Position numbers and translations under genes: made by a program. The notes beneath the pieces are model-generated. The model did no database searches. It saw only the letters and a list, made by a program, of their open reading frames with translations, and had not been told where the DNA came from. This document shows, piece after piece, positions 8,875-17,675 of a stretch of 64,000 nt of DNA (the first letter of the stretch is position 1; the number at the start of each line of letters is the position of its first letter). The DNA is from Chroococcus sp. FPU101 (GTDB lineage: Bacteria > Cyanobacteriota > Cyanobacteriia > Cyanobacteriales > Microcystaceae): positions 1 through 64,000 of the forward strand of contig NZ_BLJI01000009.1 in assembly GCF_017312365.1 (NCBI RefSeq), written 5' to 3'.

Positions 8875-9534
8875 ATGATCATGCAAACTTCCCTTTTGTC
8901 TTCAGTTAATGCCGATCGCATTTTACTAAATGATGTCAGTTGGGAAACGTATGAAAAATTACGAGAAATTTTTGCTGACTATTCATCAATTCGTCTAAAT
9001 TATTACAAAGGTTTACTAGAGTTAATGACTCCGCTTCTGGGACATGAAATCTATAGTTGGACTCTTGGACGTTTAGTAACGATTTTATCTGAGGAATTGG
9101 ATTTAGAGATTAAAGGCTTAAAATCCACAACTTGGCGTTCTCAAACTCAAGAAGTAGGAAAAGAGGCTGATGAGTGCTTTTATATTCAAAATGAACCTTT
9201 AGTTAGAAATAAATTAAAGATAGATTTACAAGCCGATCCACCTCCTGATCTAGTCATAGAAGTCGATTTAACCCATTCAGCCATTAATAAGTTTTTAATT
9301 TATGCAGGATTGAAAGTCCCAGAAATTTGGTGTTATCAAGACGGAAAGCTACAGATTTATTTATTAACAGCGACAGGCTATCAAGAATCTCAAACCAGTT
9401 TAGCTTTTAAATCTTTTCCAGTAAAGCAGATCGTTCAATTTATGCAGCTAGATCTGAATAAGGGAGAAAATGCCAGAATGAAAGAGTTTAGAAAATGGGT
9501 CAGAGAAATATTAAGTAACCAGAGTTTTGATTAA
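8875..9534 (+). CDS. Uma2-family (DUF820) putative nuclease
   Basis: A 219-residue member of the Uma2/DUF820 family, which has a PD-(D/E)XK restriction-endonuclease-like fold and is greatly expanded in cyanobacteria. The core is visible as KEADECFYI, PPDLVIEVDLTHSAINKFLIY and VPEIWCYQDGKLQIY, containing the Asp-(Glu-x-Asp) metal-site residues. The biological role of the family is not established. It follows the toxin gene by 17 bases, and these may be co-transcribed. A second in-frame ATG at 8881 is an alternative start. Confidence 0.82.
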   Translation: MIMQTSLLSSVNADRILLNDVSWETYEKLREIFADYSSIRLNYYKGLLELMTPLLGHEIYSWTLGRLVTILSEELDLEIKGLKSTTWRSQTQEVGKEADECFYIQNEPLVRNKLKIDLQADPPPDLVIEVDLTHSAINKFLIYAGLKVPEIWCYQDGKLQIYLLTATGYQESQTSLAFKSFPVKQIVQFMQLDLNKGENARMKEFRKWVREILSNQSFD

Positions 9535-9927
9535 GCACAAAGTCTTAAGTTTAAAAAACAATCATTTCAACCAGTTGAAAATTCTCTTGAATATTGATTA
9601 ATTTATCAATTTTTGATATTTTCGACTCAAAACTAGACGACAATTTCTACTATATCAGTTAGGGAATTTACTTATTAATTGAGGTAAATATTAACTCATA
9701 TCAAGGATTAATGCAACAAAATTAATTTTTCTATGAATGACACCGTATTTCAATTTTAAGATTTTAAATTAGATTTACTTTTTTTCATACTTGTTTAAAC
9801 AAAACTCAGGTTAAGTAGCTAACGCTTCACTATTTCGGTTATCACTCCCTGATCTAGTCTTTCATCTGAGGGATTCTTTGCGTTAATCTAGGCTATAAAT
9901 ATAAGTCCGCAAATGGAAAGAAGAGAT
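9535..9927. other. Intergenic region upstream of oligopeptidase A
   Basis: About 390 AT-rich bases without a supported gene. CCCTGAT near 9847 and ATCTGAGGG near 9865 can form an imperfect hairpin about 55 bases before the oligopeptidase start. The promoter for that gene should be in this stretch. Confidence 0.35.
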
Positions 9928-12009
9928 ATGACTGCAACGGTAATCGAAAATCCTCTCCTCATTGGTCAAGGACTACCGCCTTTTGAAAAAATTAAATCAG
10001 AACACGTTATCCCTGCGATGACGCAACTTCTCGAAGAACTCGATAGTGAATTAACCCAGTTAGAAACTAACTTAACCTCCACATGGTCGGGTTTAGTCGA
10101 ACCTCTGACCCGTCTTGAAGAACGTTTAAACTGGAGTTGGGGAATTGTTGCCCATTTAATGAGTGTTAAAAATAGCCCAGAACTTCGTCAAGCTTACGAA
10201 ACTATTCAACCGCAAGTCGTCCAATTTTATACGAAACTCAGTCAAAGCCAAGCCATTTATCAAGCGTTTAAAAATCTTAGTGAAAGCGATACTTGGTCAA
10301 GCTTAGAACCCGCGCAACAACGCATTATAGAAGCAGCAATACGAGATGCAGAATTATCGGGTGTGGGACTCGAAGGTGAAAAAAAAGAACGCTTTAACGC
10401 CATTCAGCTAGAAATGGCAGAAATCACCACGAAGTTTTCTAATAATGTTTTAGATGCAACTAAAGCCTTTAAACTAAAATTAACCTCACCAGAAGACATT
10501 GCAGGTTTACCCGATAGTTTACTGAGTCTAGCCGCCCAAACCGCCCGTACTGAAGGGGAAGAAAACGCGACACCGACTGATGGGCCTTGGGTGATTACTT
10601 TAGATTATCCGAGTTATATTCCCTTCATGAAATATAGCGCGAATCGGGAATTAAGAGAAAAAATCTATAAAGCATCGATTAGTCGGGCATCTAGCGGAGA
10701 ATGGGACAATAATCCTCTGATTGTTCGAATTCTTGAACTTAGAAAAGAACAAGCACAACTACTCGGCTATGATAATTACGCTGAAGTCAGTCTAGTGCGA
10801 AAAATGGCGGGTAGTGTTGCAGAAATCGAAAAACTATTAGAAGAACTCCGTCAAGTCAGCTATGATGCAGCTAAACAAGATTTAGATAATCTAAAAGAGT
10901 TTGCCCAAACCGATGATTTAGCCCCTTGGGATATTGCATATTGGTCTGAAAAACAGCGAGAAGCTAAGTTTAGCTTTACTGCCGAAGAATTACGCCCTTA
11001 TTTCCCACTCCCTCGCGTTTTAGATGGGTTATTTGGTTTGGCTAAACGAATTTTTGGTGTAACGATTACTTCTGCTGATGGACAGGCTCCCGTTTGGCAA
11101 GAGGATGTAAAATATTTTCAGATAGCCGACGAAACTGGTGAAGTAATTGCACATTTCTATCTCGACTCCTACAGTCGTCCTGCTGAAAAACGCGGTGGCG
11201 CATGGATGAATGACTGCATTGGACGGGCAACCATAAAAGTAGATAATCATGTGACAACCCGTTTACCTGTAGCCTATCTCATCTGTAACCAAACGCCACC
11301 CGTAGACGGAAAACCCAGTCTAATGACCTTTGATGAAGTGAATACGCTTTATCATGAATTCGGTCACGGTTTACAACATATGTTAACCAAAGTCGATTAT
11401 TCTGGGGCGGCGGGTATTAATAATGTCGAATGGGATGCGGTTGAATTGCCGAGTCAATTTATGGAAAACTGGTGTTATGATCGCCCGACGTTGTTTAATA
11501 TGGCCAAACACTACGAAACAGGCGAAACGCTACCCGAACACTATTATCAAAAGTTACTAGATGCACGTAATTATATGAGTGGTTCGGCCATGTTGCGTCA
11601 GTTACACTTTAGTTTAGTCGATCTAGAATTACATTCGCGCTATCAACCAGGTGGCAGTGAAACCCCCAACCAAGTTCGAGAACGCATCGCTAAGAATACA
11701 ACTGTACTGGCTTCTTTACCCGAAGATGCTTTCTTATGTTCCTTCTCTCATATCTTTGCAGGTGGTTATGCGTCGGGATACTATAGCTACAAATGGGCTG
11801 AGGTCTTGAGTGCTGATGCTTTTTCCGCATTTGAAGAAGCTGGCTTAGACGATGAAAAAGCCGTGGCAGAAGTGGGACATCGTTTTCGTGATACGGTTTT
11901 AGCATTAGGTGGGAGTCAGCATCCGATGGAAGTGTTTAAAGAATTCCGAGGACGTGAACCCTCTACCGAACCGTTACTGAGACACAATGGTTTATTGCAA
12001 ACCGCATAA
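9928..12009 (+). CDS. prlC: Oligopeptidase A (M3 metallopeptidase)
   Basis: A 693-residue zinc metallopeptidase of the thimet/M3 family that cleaves short peptides in the cytoplasm, including degradation products and released signal peptides. The zinc-binding motif HEFGHGLQH starts at residue 476 in this numbering, with the third ligand in the downstream helix (NNVEWDAVELPSQFMENW). The N-terminal helical half and overall length match bacterial OpdA/PrlC. I choose ATG 9928, which has AAGAAGAGAT just before it, over the ATG at 9913 with no such site. Transcription probably ends at the hairpin at 12017-12043. Confidence 0.93.
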   Translation: MTATVIENPLLIGQGLPPFEKIKSEHVIPAMTQLLEELDSELTQLETNLTSTWSGLVEPLTRLEERLNWSWGIVAHLMSVKNSPELRQAYETIQPQVVQFYTKLSQSQAIYQAFKNLSESDTWSSLEPAQQRIIEAAIRDAELSGVGLEGEKKERFNAIQLEMAEITTKFSNNVLDATKAFKLKLTSPEDIAGLPDSLLSLAAQTARTEGEENATPTDGPWVITLDYPSYIPFMKYSANRELREKIYKASISRASSGEWDNNPLIVRILELRKEQAQLLGYDNYAEVSLVRKMAGSVAEIEKLLEELRQVSYDAAKQDLDNLKEFAQTDDLAPWDIAYWSEKQREAKFSFTAEELRPYFPLPRVLDGLFGLAKRIFGVTITSADGQAPVWQEDVKYFQIADETGEVIAHFYLDSYSRPAEKRGGAWMNDCIGRATIKVDNHVTTRLPVAYLICNQTPPVDGKPSLMTFDEVNTLYHEFGHGLQHMLTKVDYSGAAGINNVEWDAVELPSQFMENWCYDRPTLFNMAKHYETGETLPEHYYQKLLDARNYMSGSAMLRQLHFSLVDLELHSRYQPGGSETPNQVRERIAKNTTVLASLPEDAFLCSFSHIFAGGYASGYYSYKWAEVLSADAFSAFEEAGLDDEKAVAEVGHRFRDTVLALGGSQHPMEVFKEFRGREPSTEPLLRHNGLLQTA

Positions 12010-12016
12010 TAAATAT

Positions 12017-12043
12017 AGGTGGGTCATTCCCCACCTTTCTCTT
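12017..12043 (+). terminator. Terminator after prlC
   Basis: GGTGGG at 12018-12023 pairs with CCCACC at 12030-12035, followed by TTTCTCTTT. It begins nine bases after the oligopeptidase stop codon. Confidence 0.7.
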
Positions 12044-12051
12044 TAACACTT

Positions 12052-12201
12052 ATGTCTCAATCTACTCCAGAACGAATTGTACGCCGAGGTCGCATTTTCG
12101 GTGAAATTCAATTGACAGAAGCAGAAAAAGTGTAACATCAAGTCAAACAAGAGGCTTTTTATTTACTACAGTCGCTCAATATAGTACAAACTGGAGAACT
12201 C
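12052..12201 (+). pseudogene. Probable truncated remnant of a small cyanobacterial protein
   Basis: ATG 12052 opens a frame MSQSTPERIVRRGRIFGEIQ followed by LTEAEKV, a TAA at 12133, and then a readable continuation (HQVKQEAFYLLQSLNIVQTGELL) in the same frame up to the next gene. The N-terminal wording resembles a conserved cyanobacterial protein of about 100 residues that I recall only by appearance. Its C-terminal two thirds are missing. The frame continues directly into ygfZ at 12208. It could instead be a real 27-codon gene. Confidence 0.4.
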
Positions 12202-12207
12202 TTGAAT

Positions 12208-13173
12208 ATGTCTACTGTTGAGATTTACGATCGCTCTTTTTGCGGTATCCTTGAACTGACAGGCAAGGATCGAGTACGTTTTCTGCACAATCAAACAACC
12301 AACCAAATTAATTTATTAAACTCTGGACAAGGGTGTGATGTCGTTTTTGTCAACTCAACTGGACGAACTTTAGAGTTAGCGACAGCCTATGTCACTGAAG
12401 AAAGCATTTTAATTGTAGTTTCTCCGAACCGTCGTCAATTTTTACTAGACTGGATGGATCGTTATATTTTTCCCATGGATAAGGTCACTGTATCAGATCT
12501 ATCCCCAGAATTAGCGATTTTTACTTTACTAGGTTCTGAAAGTCGTGATTTTCTAGAACAATTCGGCATTAGTAGTAATATATTAGACCAAAGTGAAGCC
12601 AGTCACGAATTAGTCGCTCTAGCAGGCATTCAAGTCAGAATTGCGGTAGGAACAGATTTAGGACTATCGGGCTATACTTTAATTCTGCCCATTGCTCAAG
12701 CGGCAAAACTATGGAAAGAGCTAACCGAAAAAGGTGCCATACCAATGAGCGATCGCCAATGGGAGGAATTACGCATCTCCCAAGGTAGACCCATGAGCGA
12801 ACAAGAACTAACAGAAGACTATAATGCTTTAGAGGCTGGATTATGGCGAGCCATTTCTTTTGATAAAGGCTGTTATATTGGTCAAGAAACGATCGCACGT
12901 TTAAATACCTACAAAGGCGTTAAACAGAGATTATGGGGACTTAAACTCAATCAAAGCGTCGAACCCTTGACCCCCATTAGTTTAGATGACGAAAAAATTG
13001 GTGTTTTAACTAGCTGTCTGGAAACAGATGAAGGTGCAATCGGACTAGGGTATATTCGTACTAAAGCGGGTGGGGCTGGAATGACTGTTAAAATTGGTGA
13101 AGCGATCGCACAAGTAATTGCAGTGCCTTTTTTAAGTCATGATTATTATGATCCGTCGTCGGAAACAAAATAA
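12208..13173 (+). CDS. ygfZ: YgfZ/GcvT-like folate-binding protein
   Basis: A 321-residue protein of the COG0354 family, related to the aminomethyltransferase GcvT but acting in iron-sulfur cluster assembly or repair with tetrahydrofolate. The family fingerprint K-G-C-Y-x-G-Q-E is present as KGCYIGQET near residues 225-233, with its conserved cysteine. The N-terminal region LTGKDRVRFLHNQTTNQI is also typical. The start is ATG 12208, with GGAG 12 bases upstream; the in-frame TTG at 12202 is less likely. It stands alone between oligopeptidase A and the thioredoxin. No defect is visible. Confidence 0.88.
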   Translation: MSTVEIYDRSFCGILELTGKDRVRFLHNQTTNQINLLNSGQGCDVVFVNSTGRTLELATAYVTEESILIVVSPNRRQFLLDWMDRYIFPMDKVTVSDLSPELAIFTLLGSESRDFLEQFGISSNILDQSEASHELVALAGIQVRIAVGTDLGLSGYTLILPIAQAAKLWKELTEKGAIPMSDRQWEELRISQGRPMSEQELTEDYNALEAGLWRAISFDKGCYIGQETIARLNTYKGVKQRLWGLKLNQSVEPLTPISLDDEKIGVLTSCLETDEGAIGLGYIRTKAGGAGMTVKIGEAIAQVIAVPFLSHDYYDPSSETK

Positions 13174-13321
13174 AAGTAATTAATAGATAGTTACTTCTCT
13201 ATTGATCCCTGATAGAATTAATCCAATGATGTTTTTGCAAATACCCTTTGCTTCTTGATCCCAATTGTTGTAGCATAATCGACAAGTCATAAAAAATTTA
13301 ATATTAACTGCCTAAGTAATA

Positions 13322-13660
13322 ATGCTTTCAATTAATGAAAACAATTTTTCCAAGCTTGTTCTAGAATGTCCATATCCTGTACTGGTTCATTTTTGGGCCC
13401 CTTGGTGTGGACTGTGTCGGCTGATTCAACCTAATCTTTTAGCATTTCAAGCACAATGGGAAGGTCAAATACATTTAGTGGGAGTAAATGCCGATGAGAA
13501 TTTTCGTTTAGCCAATAAGTATCAACTCCGCAATTTACCTACATTAATTCTCTTTGATGGCGGAAAGCCCATACAACGCATTGAAGGAATGACGAGTCGA
13601 GATGAACTACAAAAGATTTTAAACACTATAGCGATTCATTCTCTGGTTAGATCAGCTTAA
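13322..13660 (+). CDS. Thioredoxin-fold protein with atypical WCGLC site
   Basis: A 112-residue thioredoxin. The active site reads WAPWCGLC near residues 24-31 instead of the standard WCGPC, so the central Pro is Leu, which should change the redox potential. The cis-Pro region RNLPTLILF and the central strand VNADEN are normal. As I recall, cyanobacteria have a TrxC class with a non-proline active site, and this gene fits that description; I am not sure of the class. Its stop codon overlaps the convergent plsC stop by four bases (13657-13660), leaving no room for a terminator. Confidence 0.85.
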   Translation: MLSINENNFSKLVLECPYPVLVHFWAPWCGLCRLIQPNLLAFQAQWEGQIHLVGVNADENFRLANKYQLRNLPTLILFDGGKPIQRIEGMTSRDELQKILNTIAIHSLVRSA

Positions 13661-14313
13661 CGCCCTAAACTGTGAAGTTGATTGATGAGTAACGCACATT
13701 GAGCAGTAGTCTGTTCCAAATCTTCTCGTTTAGTCGAATGAGGTGGCTCGATCAAGTTTCCGATACGAACGGTTACTGGAACCGAACGAGGATAAGAAGA
13801 ACCTTTGAGCAAGATTTTCTCAGTTCCCCATAGACTGACGGGTAATAGGGGAACATTTGCCTTAGCTGCGATTAATGCTGCCCCTAATTTCGGTTCAATA
13901 ATTCGTGCATCTGGTGTACGGGTACCATCTAAAAAAATTCCTGCCGCCCAACCCTGTTCTAAGACCTTTAAAGCGGCTCGAATGGCATTATGATCGCTGA
14001 TCCCTCGTTTAACTGGATAAGCCCCATAAAGGCGCATTCCTTGGTTAAGAAGAGGAATTTTAAATAATTCTTCTTTAGCCATATAAGCGACGGGACGACA
14101 GACTGCACAAGACAACAGCAAAGGATCAAAATAACTAGCATGGTTACTGACTAGAACAAAAGGCCCTTTTTGGGGAACATTTTCCACCCCATCGACTTTC
14201 CCTCGAAAATAAATATTGATGACTGGACTGACGATCGACCATTTGAATAGATAATACAGAACGAGACTCGATAAAGGTTCACGTTTTCTAATTAAGGACG
14301 TTTGGGCCATCAT
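13657..14313 (-). CDS. plsC: 1-acylglycerol-3-phosphate acyltransferase
   Basis: A 218-residue membrane-associated acyltransferase that makes phosphatidic acid from lysophosphatidic acid. Motif I is NHASYFDP (HX4D), motif III is LDGTRTP in place of the usual EGTRS, and motif IV is VPLLPVSLWG. The N-terminus begins with a hydrophobic segment after SLIRKREPLSS. The frame could start at TTG 14331, but ATG 14313 sits nine bases after GAGGAAA, so I prefer it. It is convergent with the thioredoxin gene and divergent from the thioesterase at 14390. Confidence 0.88.
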   Translation of the reverse strand: MMAQTSLIRKREPLSSLVLYYLFKWSIVSPVINIYFRGKVDGVENVPQKGPFVLVSNHASYFDPLLLSCAVCRPVAYMAKEELFKIPLLNQGMRLYGAYPVKRGISDHNAIRAALKVLEQGWAAGIFLDGTRTPDARIIEPKLGAALIAAKANVPLLPVSLWGTEKILLKGSSYPRSVPVTVRIGNLIEPPHSTKREDLEQTTAQCALLINQLHSLGR

Positions 14314-14389
14314 TAAGATTGATTTCCTCAAATATGTATATCAATACACAATATTAATATCTTGTCGAAACCCATACATAGATGATTTT

Positions 14390-14797
14390 ATGTTTTATGA
14401 GCGAACTATCCGTTTAGCCGATACCGATGCAGCAGGTGTTATTTATTTTGCCTCGCTTCTGTCAATTTGTCATGAAGCTTATGAAGCCTCGCTAGAAGAA
14501 ACAGGGATCAGTTTACAATTATTTTTGAAAGATACGTCAGTGGCTATTCCTATCGTTCATGCTGAGATTGATTTTTTCCGTCCCCTCTACTGTAACGACA
14601 AGATTAAAATTACCCTTAAACCCCAATGGCTGAACGAACATGAATTCGAGATTGAATATTTGATTGCAGGCATCTTACAACCCGAAAAATCAATAGCTAA
14701 GGCTAAAACACGCCATGTCTGTATTGACCCCCAGAAAAGATGTAAGATTACTTTACCTGATTCTTTCAGGGCTTGGTTTGGTGCAAAGAATTACTAA
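14390..14797 (+). CDS. Hotdog thioesterase, probable DHNA-CoA hydrolase
   Basis: A 135-residue 4HBT-type hotdog protein. The catalytic Asp lies in RLADTDAAGVIYFASLL, the classic D-x-x-G-[VI]-x-[YF] signature, followed by CHEAYEASL. The size and sequence fit cyanobacterial 1,4-dihydroxy-2-naphthoyl-CoA hydrolase (the Slr0204 type), which releases DHNA in phylloquinone synthesis for photosystem I. The substrate is inferred from similarity; another acyl-CoA is possible. It starts 76 bases from the divergent plsC and ends about 120 bases before glnB. Confidence 0.78.
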   Translation: MFYERTIRLADTDAAGVIYFASLLSICHEAYEASLEETGISLQLFLKDTSVAIPIVHAEIDFFRPLYCNDKIKITLKPQWLNEHEFEIEYLIAGILQPEKSIAKAKTRHVCIDPQKRCKITLPDSFRAWFGAKNY

Positions 14798-14811
14798 AAA
14801 ATAGAGAAACT

Positions 14812-14825
14812 GTAGGAATGTTTAC
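14812..14825 (+). promoter_or_regulatory. NtcA-binding box upstream of glnB
   Basis: GTA at 14812-14814, eight bases, then TAC at 14823-14825 exactly match the NtcA consensus GTAN8TAC. A near-consensus -10 element, TAGAAA at 14849, follows 23 bases later, the spacing seen in class II NtcA promoters. The box lies about 90 bases before the glnB start, as expected for a nitrogen-controlled P-II gene. Confidence 0.75.
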
Positions 14826-14904
14826 AAAAATTTCCATTTCTTAGATGGTAGAAAGTGTCAGGCTAGATTTATAAATAAATAGACGAAGACTAGCAATTTA
14901 ATGA

Positions 14905-15255
<351 letters not shown>

Positions 15256-15261
15256 AAAAAC

Positions 15262-15290
15262 AAGGGTGGGAATATTAATCCCCCACCCTT
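15262..15290. terminator. Shared terminator of glnB and gltA
   Basis: AAGGGTGGG at 15262-15270 pairs with CCCACCCTT at 15282-15290, a nine-base perfect stem. On the minus strand it is followed by a run of T, so it is a good terminator for gltA. On the plus strand only a weak T-rich tail follows. Confidence 0.8.
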
Positions 15291-15301
15291 TAATTATAAA
15301 A

Positions 15302-16465
15302 TCAATGCCCATTGAATTCGGCTTTAGAGATGCGTTCAGAGATCGGAATATAGGGCATATCGTGAAAGCCTGTATAAACCTGTGTCGGGCGAAAAATACG
15401 GTTAACTGATAATTGTTCTTTCCAGTGGGCTAACCATCCCGCGACACGTGCGATCGCAAAAATCGGTGTAAACAAATCATCTGGAATTCCCAATTTTCTA
15501 TACACTAAACCTGAGTAAAAGTCAACATTTGGATAAATTCCTTTACCTCCTAATTTTTCTTCGACGACTTTTTCGACCTCCAAAGCAATATCGTAATATT
15601 TGTCTGACCCTAACTCAGAAAATAACTGTTCAGCCATACTCTGTAGGATGATAGCGCGAGGATCTTTAACCTTGTAGACTCGATGTCCAAAGCCCATAAT
15701 TTTCTTTTTCTGTTCAATGAGAGATTCAATATAAGGGCGGACATTCGCAACCGACCCAATTTCCTCTAACATAATTAGTACTTCTTCATTCGCACCACCA
15801 TGCAGAGGCCCCGCCAACGTTCCGACAGCAGAAGCGACTACCGCATAAGGATCAGTGAGAGTCGAAGCCGTCACTAAAGCGGAAAAAGTCGAGGCATTGA
15901 TCGTATGTTCTGCATGAAGCGTTAAACAAACGTCAAAGACTTTAGCCGCATAGGGAGTAGGAATTTTTTCGGTCAGCATATAAAGAAAATTCGTTGCATA
16001 GTCTAGCTCGTCTTTGGGCATGACTGCATAATTTCCCTTGCGTACCATCTGAAAAGCGGCGACCATCGTTGGAATTTTGGCTAATAGTCGGACAACAGCT
16101 TGACGAATATAAGCAGGATCATCGAGGGCGCGACGGGCATAAAATAAACCTAATGCTGCTGCTGAAGTTTGCAAGGCATCCATCGGGTGACCATCATTGG
16201 GAAAAAGTTTGAGCATATCCCCAATTTGGTATTTCATCCGTCGATGGTAGCGAATTTCTGTTTCAAAAGATTCTAATTCGTCTTGGGTGGGAAGTTCTCC
16301 CCAAATCAGTAGATAGGCGACTTCAATAAAGCTACTATGAGTAGCTAATTCTTGAATAGGAATGCCACGATATTCGAGAATACCTTCTAGTCCATTGACA
16401 TAGCTAATGCTTGATTGTGCCGCAGGAATTCCCTCTAAGCCGGGCTTATATTCGCAGACTGTCAT
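15302..16465 (-). CDS. gltA: Citrate synthase
   Basis: A 387-residue citrate synthase, the first step of the oxidative branch that supplies 2-oxoglutarate for nitrogen assimilation. Catalytic regions are visible: LHAEHTINASTFSA with the first His, GPLHGGANEEV with the second, and GFGHRVYKVKDPRA with the Asp following the Arg-binding loop. The N-terminus MTVCEYKPGLEGIPAAQSS is standard for cyanobacteria. It is convergent with glnB, a fitting neighbour because P-II senses the product of this pathway, although that may be chance. Confidence 0.95.
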   Translation of the reverse strand: MTVCEYKPGLEGIPAAQSSISYVNGLEGILEYRGIPIQELATHSSFIEVAYLLIWGELPTQDELESFETEIRYHRRMKYQIGDMLKLFPNDGHPMDALQTSAAALGLFYARRALDDPAYIRQAVVRLLAKIPTMVAAFQMVRKGNYAVMPKDELDYATNFLYMLTEKIPTPYAAKVFDVCLTLHAEHTINASTFSALVTASTLTDPYAVVASAVGTLAGPLHGGANEEVLIMLEEIGSVANVRPYIESLIEQKKKIMGFGHRVYKVKDPRAIILQSMAEQLFSELGSDKYYDIALEVEKVVEEKLGGKGIYPNVDFYSGLVYRKLGIPDDLFTPIFAIARVAGWLAHWKEQLSVNRIFRPTQVYTGFHDMPYIPISERISKAEFNGH

Positions 16466-16570
16466 AGTTTGTTTACCTGTAACGTTAAACTTAATCTAAA
16501 ATTTTTTGATCTTAACACCCTCTCAACGCCTCTCATTCTACAAAAGAAGCTTTGATCTGCTCAAGCTTTT

Positions 16571-17065
16571 CTAAAATAACCATTTAGGTGAGGAGAGCAA
16601 AAATAAATTACTTTTACCAATGGGGTCACTTCCTACAGGTAATTCTAATCCAATTACACCCGATTTTTTGAGAACAAGTTTATCTTGTGGTTGTCCCCAA
16701 ATCAATGTTTCTGCCCAATGTCCTAAGTTAGGCTCGTGTCCAACGAGGGCAAGACTTGACTCTTCTAACTTGTAGCGAGATTCTAGCCACCAGTTAACCC
16801 ATTCTTGAATATGACCATTGGGGGCTAGGGCGGAAAATTCTTCTAATTCGTCACTTAAACCGTGTTTTTGTAAGATTTCTGCTGTCTGTTTGGCTCTCAC
16901 TAAAGGACTGGTTAGGAGCAAATCAAAGTGAATGCCGATTTCTAAAAAACGTTGAGCAACTTTTTCGGTTTTCTGACGACCTTTGTCAATTAATGGACGT
17001 TCTTCATCATTTTTGTATTCTGTCTTTTCTGCGGCAATACCATGACGAATAATGTACAGTTGCAT
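16571..17065 (-). CDS. sixA: Phosphohistidine phosphatase SixA
   Basis: A 164-residue member of the histidine-phosphatase superfamily. The catalytic RHG triad occurs in MQLYIIRHGIAAE at residues 7-9, and the second His in LALVGHEPNLG. SixA removes phosphate from histidine in phosphotransfer domains; in cyanobacteria the true substrate is not settled. It stands alone, between citrate synthase and the Nudix gene, with about 100-140 bases on either side. Two phosphorelay clusters occur elsewhere in the window, but no direct link is shown. Confidence 0.85.
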   Translation of the reverse strand: MQLYIIRHGIAAEKTEYKNDEERPLIDKGRQKTEKVAQRFLEIGIHFDLLLTSPLVRAKQTAEILQKHGLSDELEEFSALAPNGHIQEWVNWWLESRYKLEESSLALVGHEPNLGHWAETLIWGQPQDKLVLKKSGVIGLELPVGSDPIGKSNLFLLSSPKWLF

Positions 17066-17202
17066 AGGTTTAATGGTGACAACAATTACGTCTAATTTTT
17101 ATTCTAAATTTATTTTAGATAACTTAGATCAAGAAAAAATTCTTCCTGAGAAGTAATTGTTTTAGTGTTTTCTCAGATATTTACAAAAATTAACTTTTGC
17201 AA

Positions 17203-17658
17203 TTAAGCTAAAACCGTTAAGCCCTGCAAATAATCGGTTAATTGTTGCTCATGATCGTGACTCAAATTTCCTAATGGTAAATCACTAGGTGAAAAGGCTT
17301 TGACTTCTGTAACTTCTAAAACATCTTGAATATTAAAAGTTCCATCAACATCGGCTTCAATTAAAATCGAAATTGAATGAATTCTCGGATCTCGATGAGG
17401 AGAGGAATAAACCCCCACCAAACGACGAATTTTTAATAATTTCAATCCTGTTTCTTCTTTAAGTTCCCGATGGGCGGCAGTTGAAATATCTTCACCCCAA
17501 TCAATAATCCCACCAGGTAAGCCCCATTGTCCCGTATCTTGGCGACGGACTAAAACAATTTGACCATTAGGTAAGATCGGAATAATGGTCGTCCCCGTAA
17601 TGGGATGTCGAAAAATTATTCCGAGTACCGTTTGAAAAATTTGCCAAAGACGACCCAT
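17203..17658 (-). CDS. Nudix hydrolase
   Basis: A 151-residue Nudix protein that hydrolyses a nucleoside-diphosphate-linked substrate. The Nudix box GX5EX7REUXEEXGU is present: GGIIDWGEDISTAAHRELKE followed by ETGLKL. The N-terminus starts with a hydrophobic stretch (LWQIFQTVLGIIF). I use ATG 17658; a TTG six bases upstream is possible. It begins 17 bases behind argH and should be its co-transcribed partner. The substrate cannot be told from sequence; NADH, ADP-ribose or oxidised nucleotides are all possible. Confidence 0.82.
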   Translation of the reverse strand: MGRLWQIFQTVLGIIFRHPITGTTIIPILPNGQIVLVRRQDTGQWGLPGGIIDWGEDISTAAHRELKEETGLKLLKIRRLVGVYSSPHRDPRIHSISILIEADVDGTFNIQDVLEVTEVKAFSPSDLPLGNLSHDHEQQLTDYLQGLTVLA

Positions 17659-17675
17659 AAACAATGTTAAAAAAC

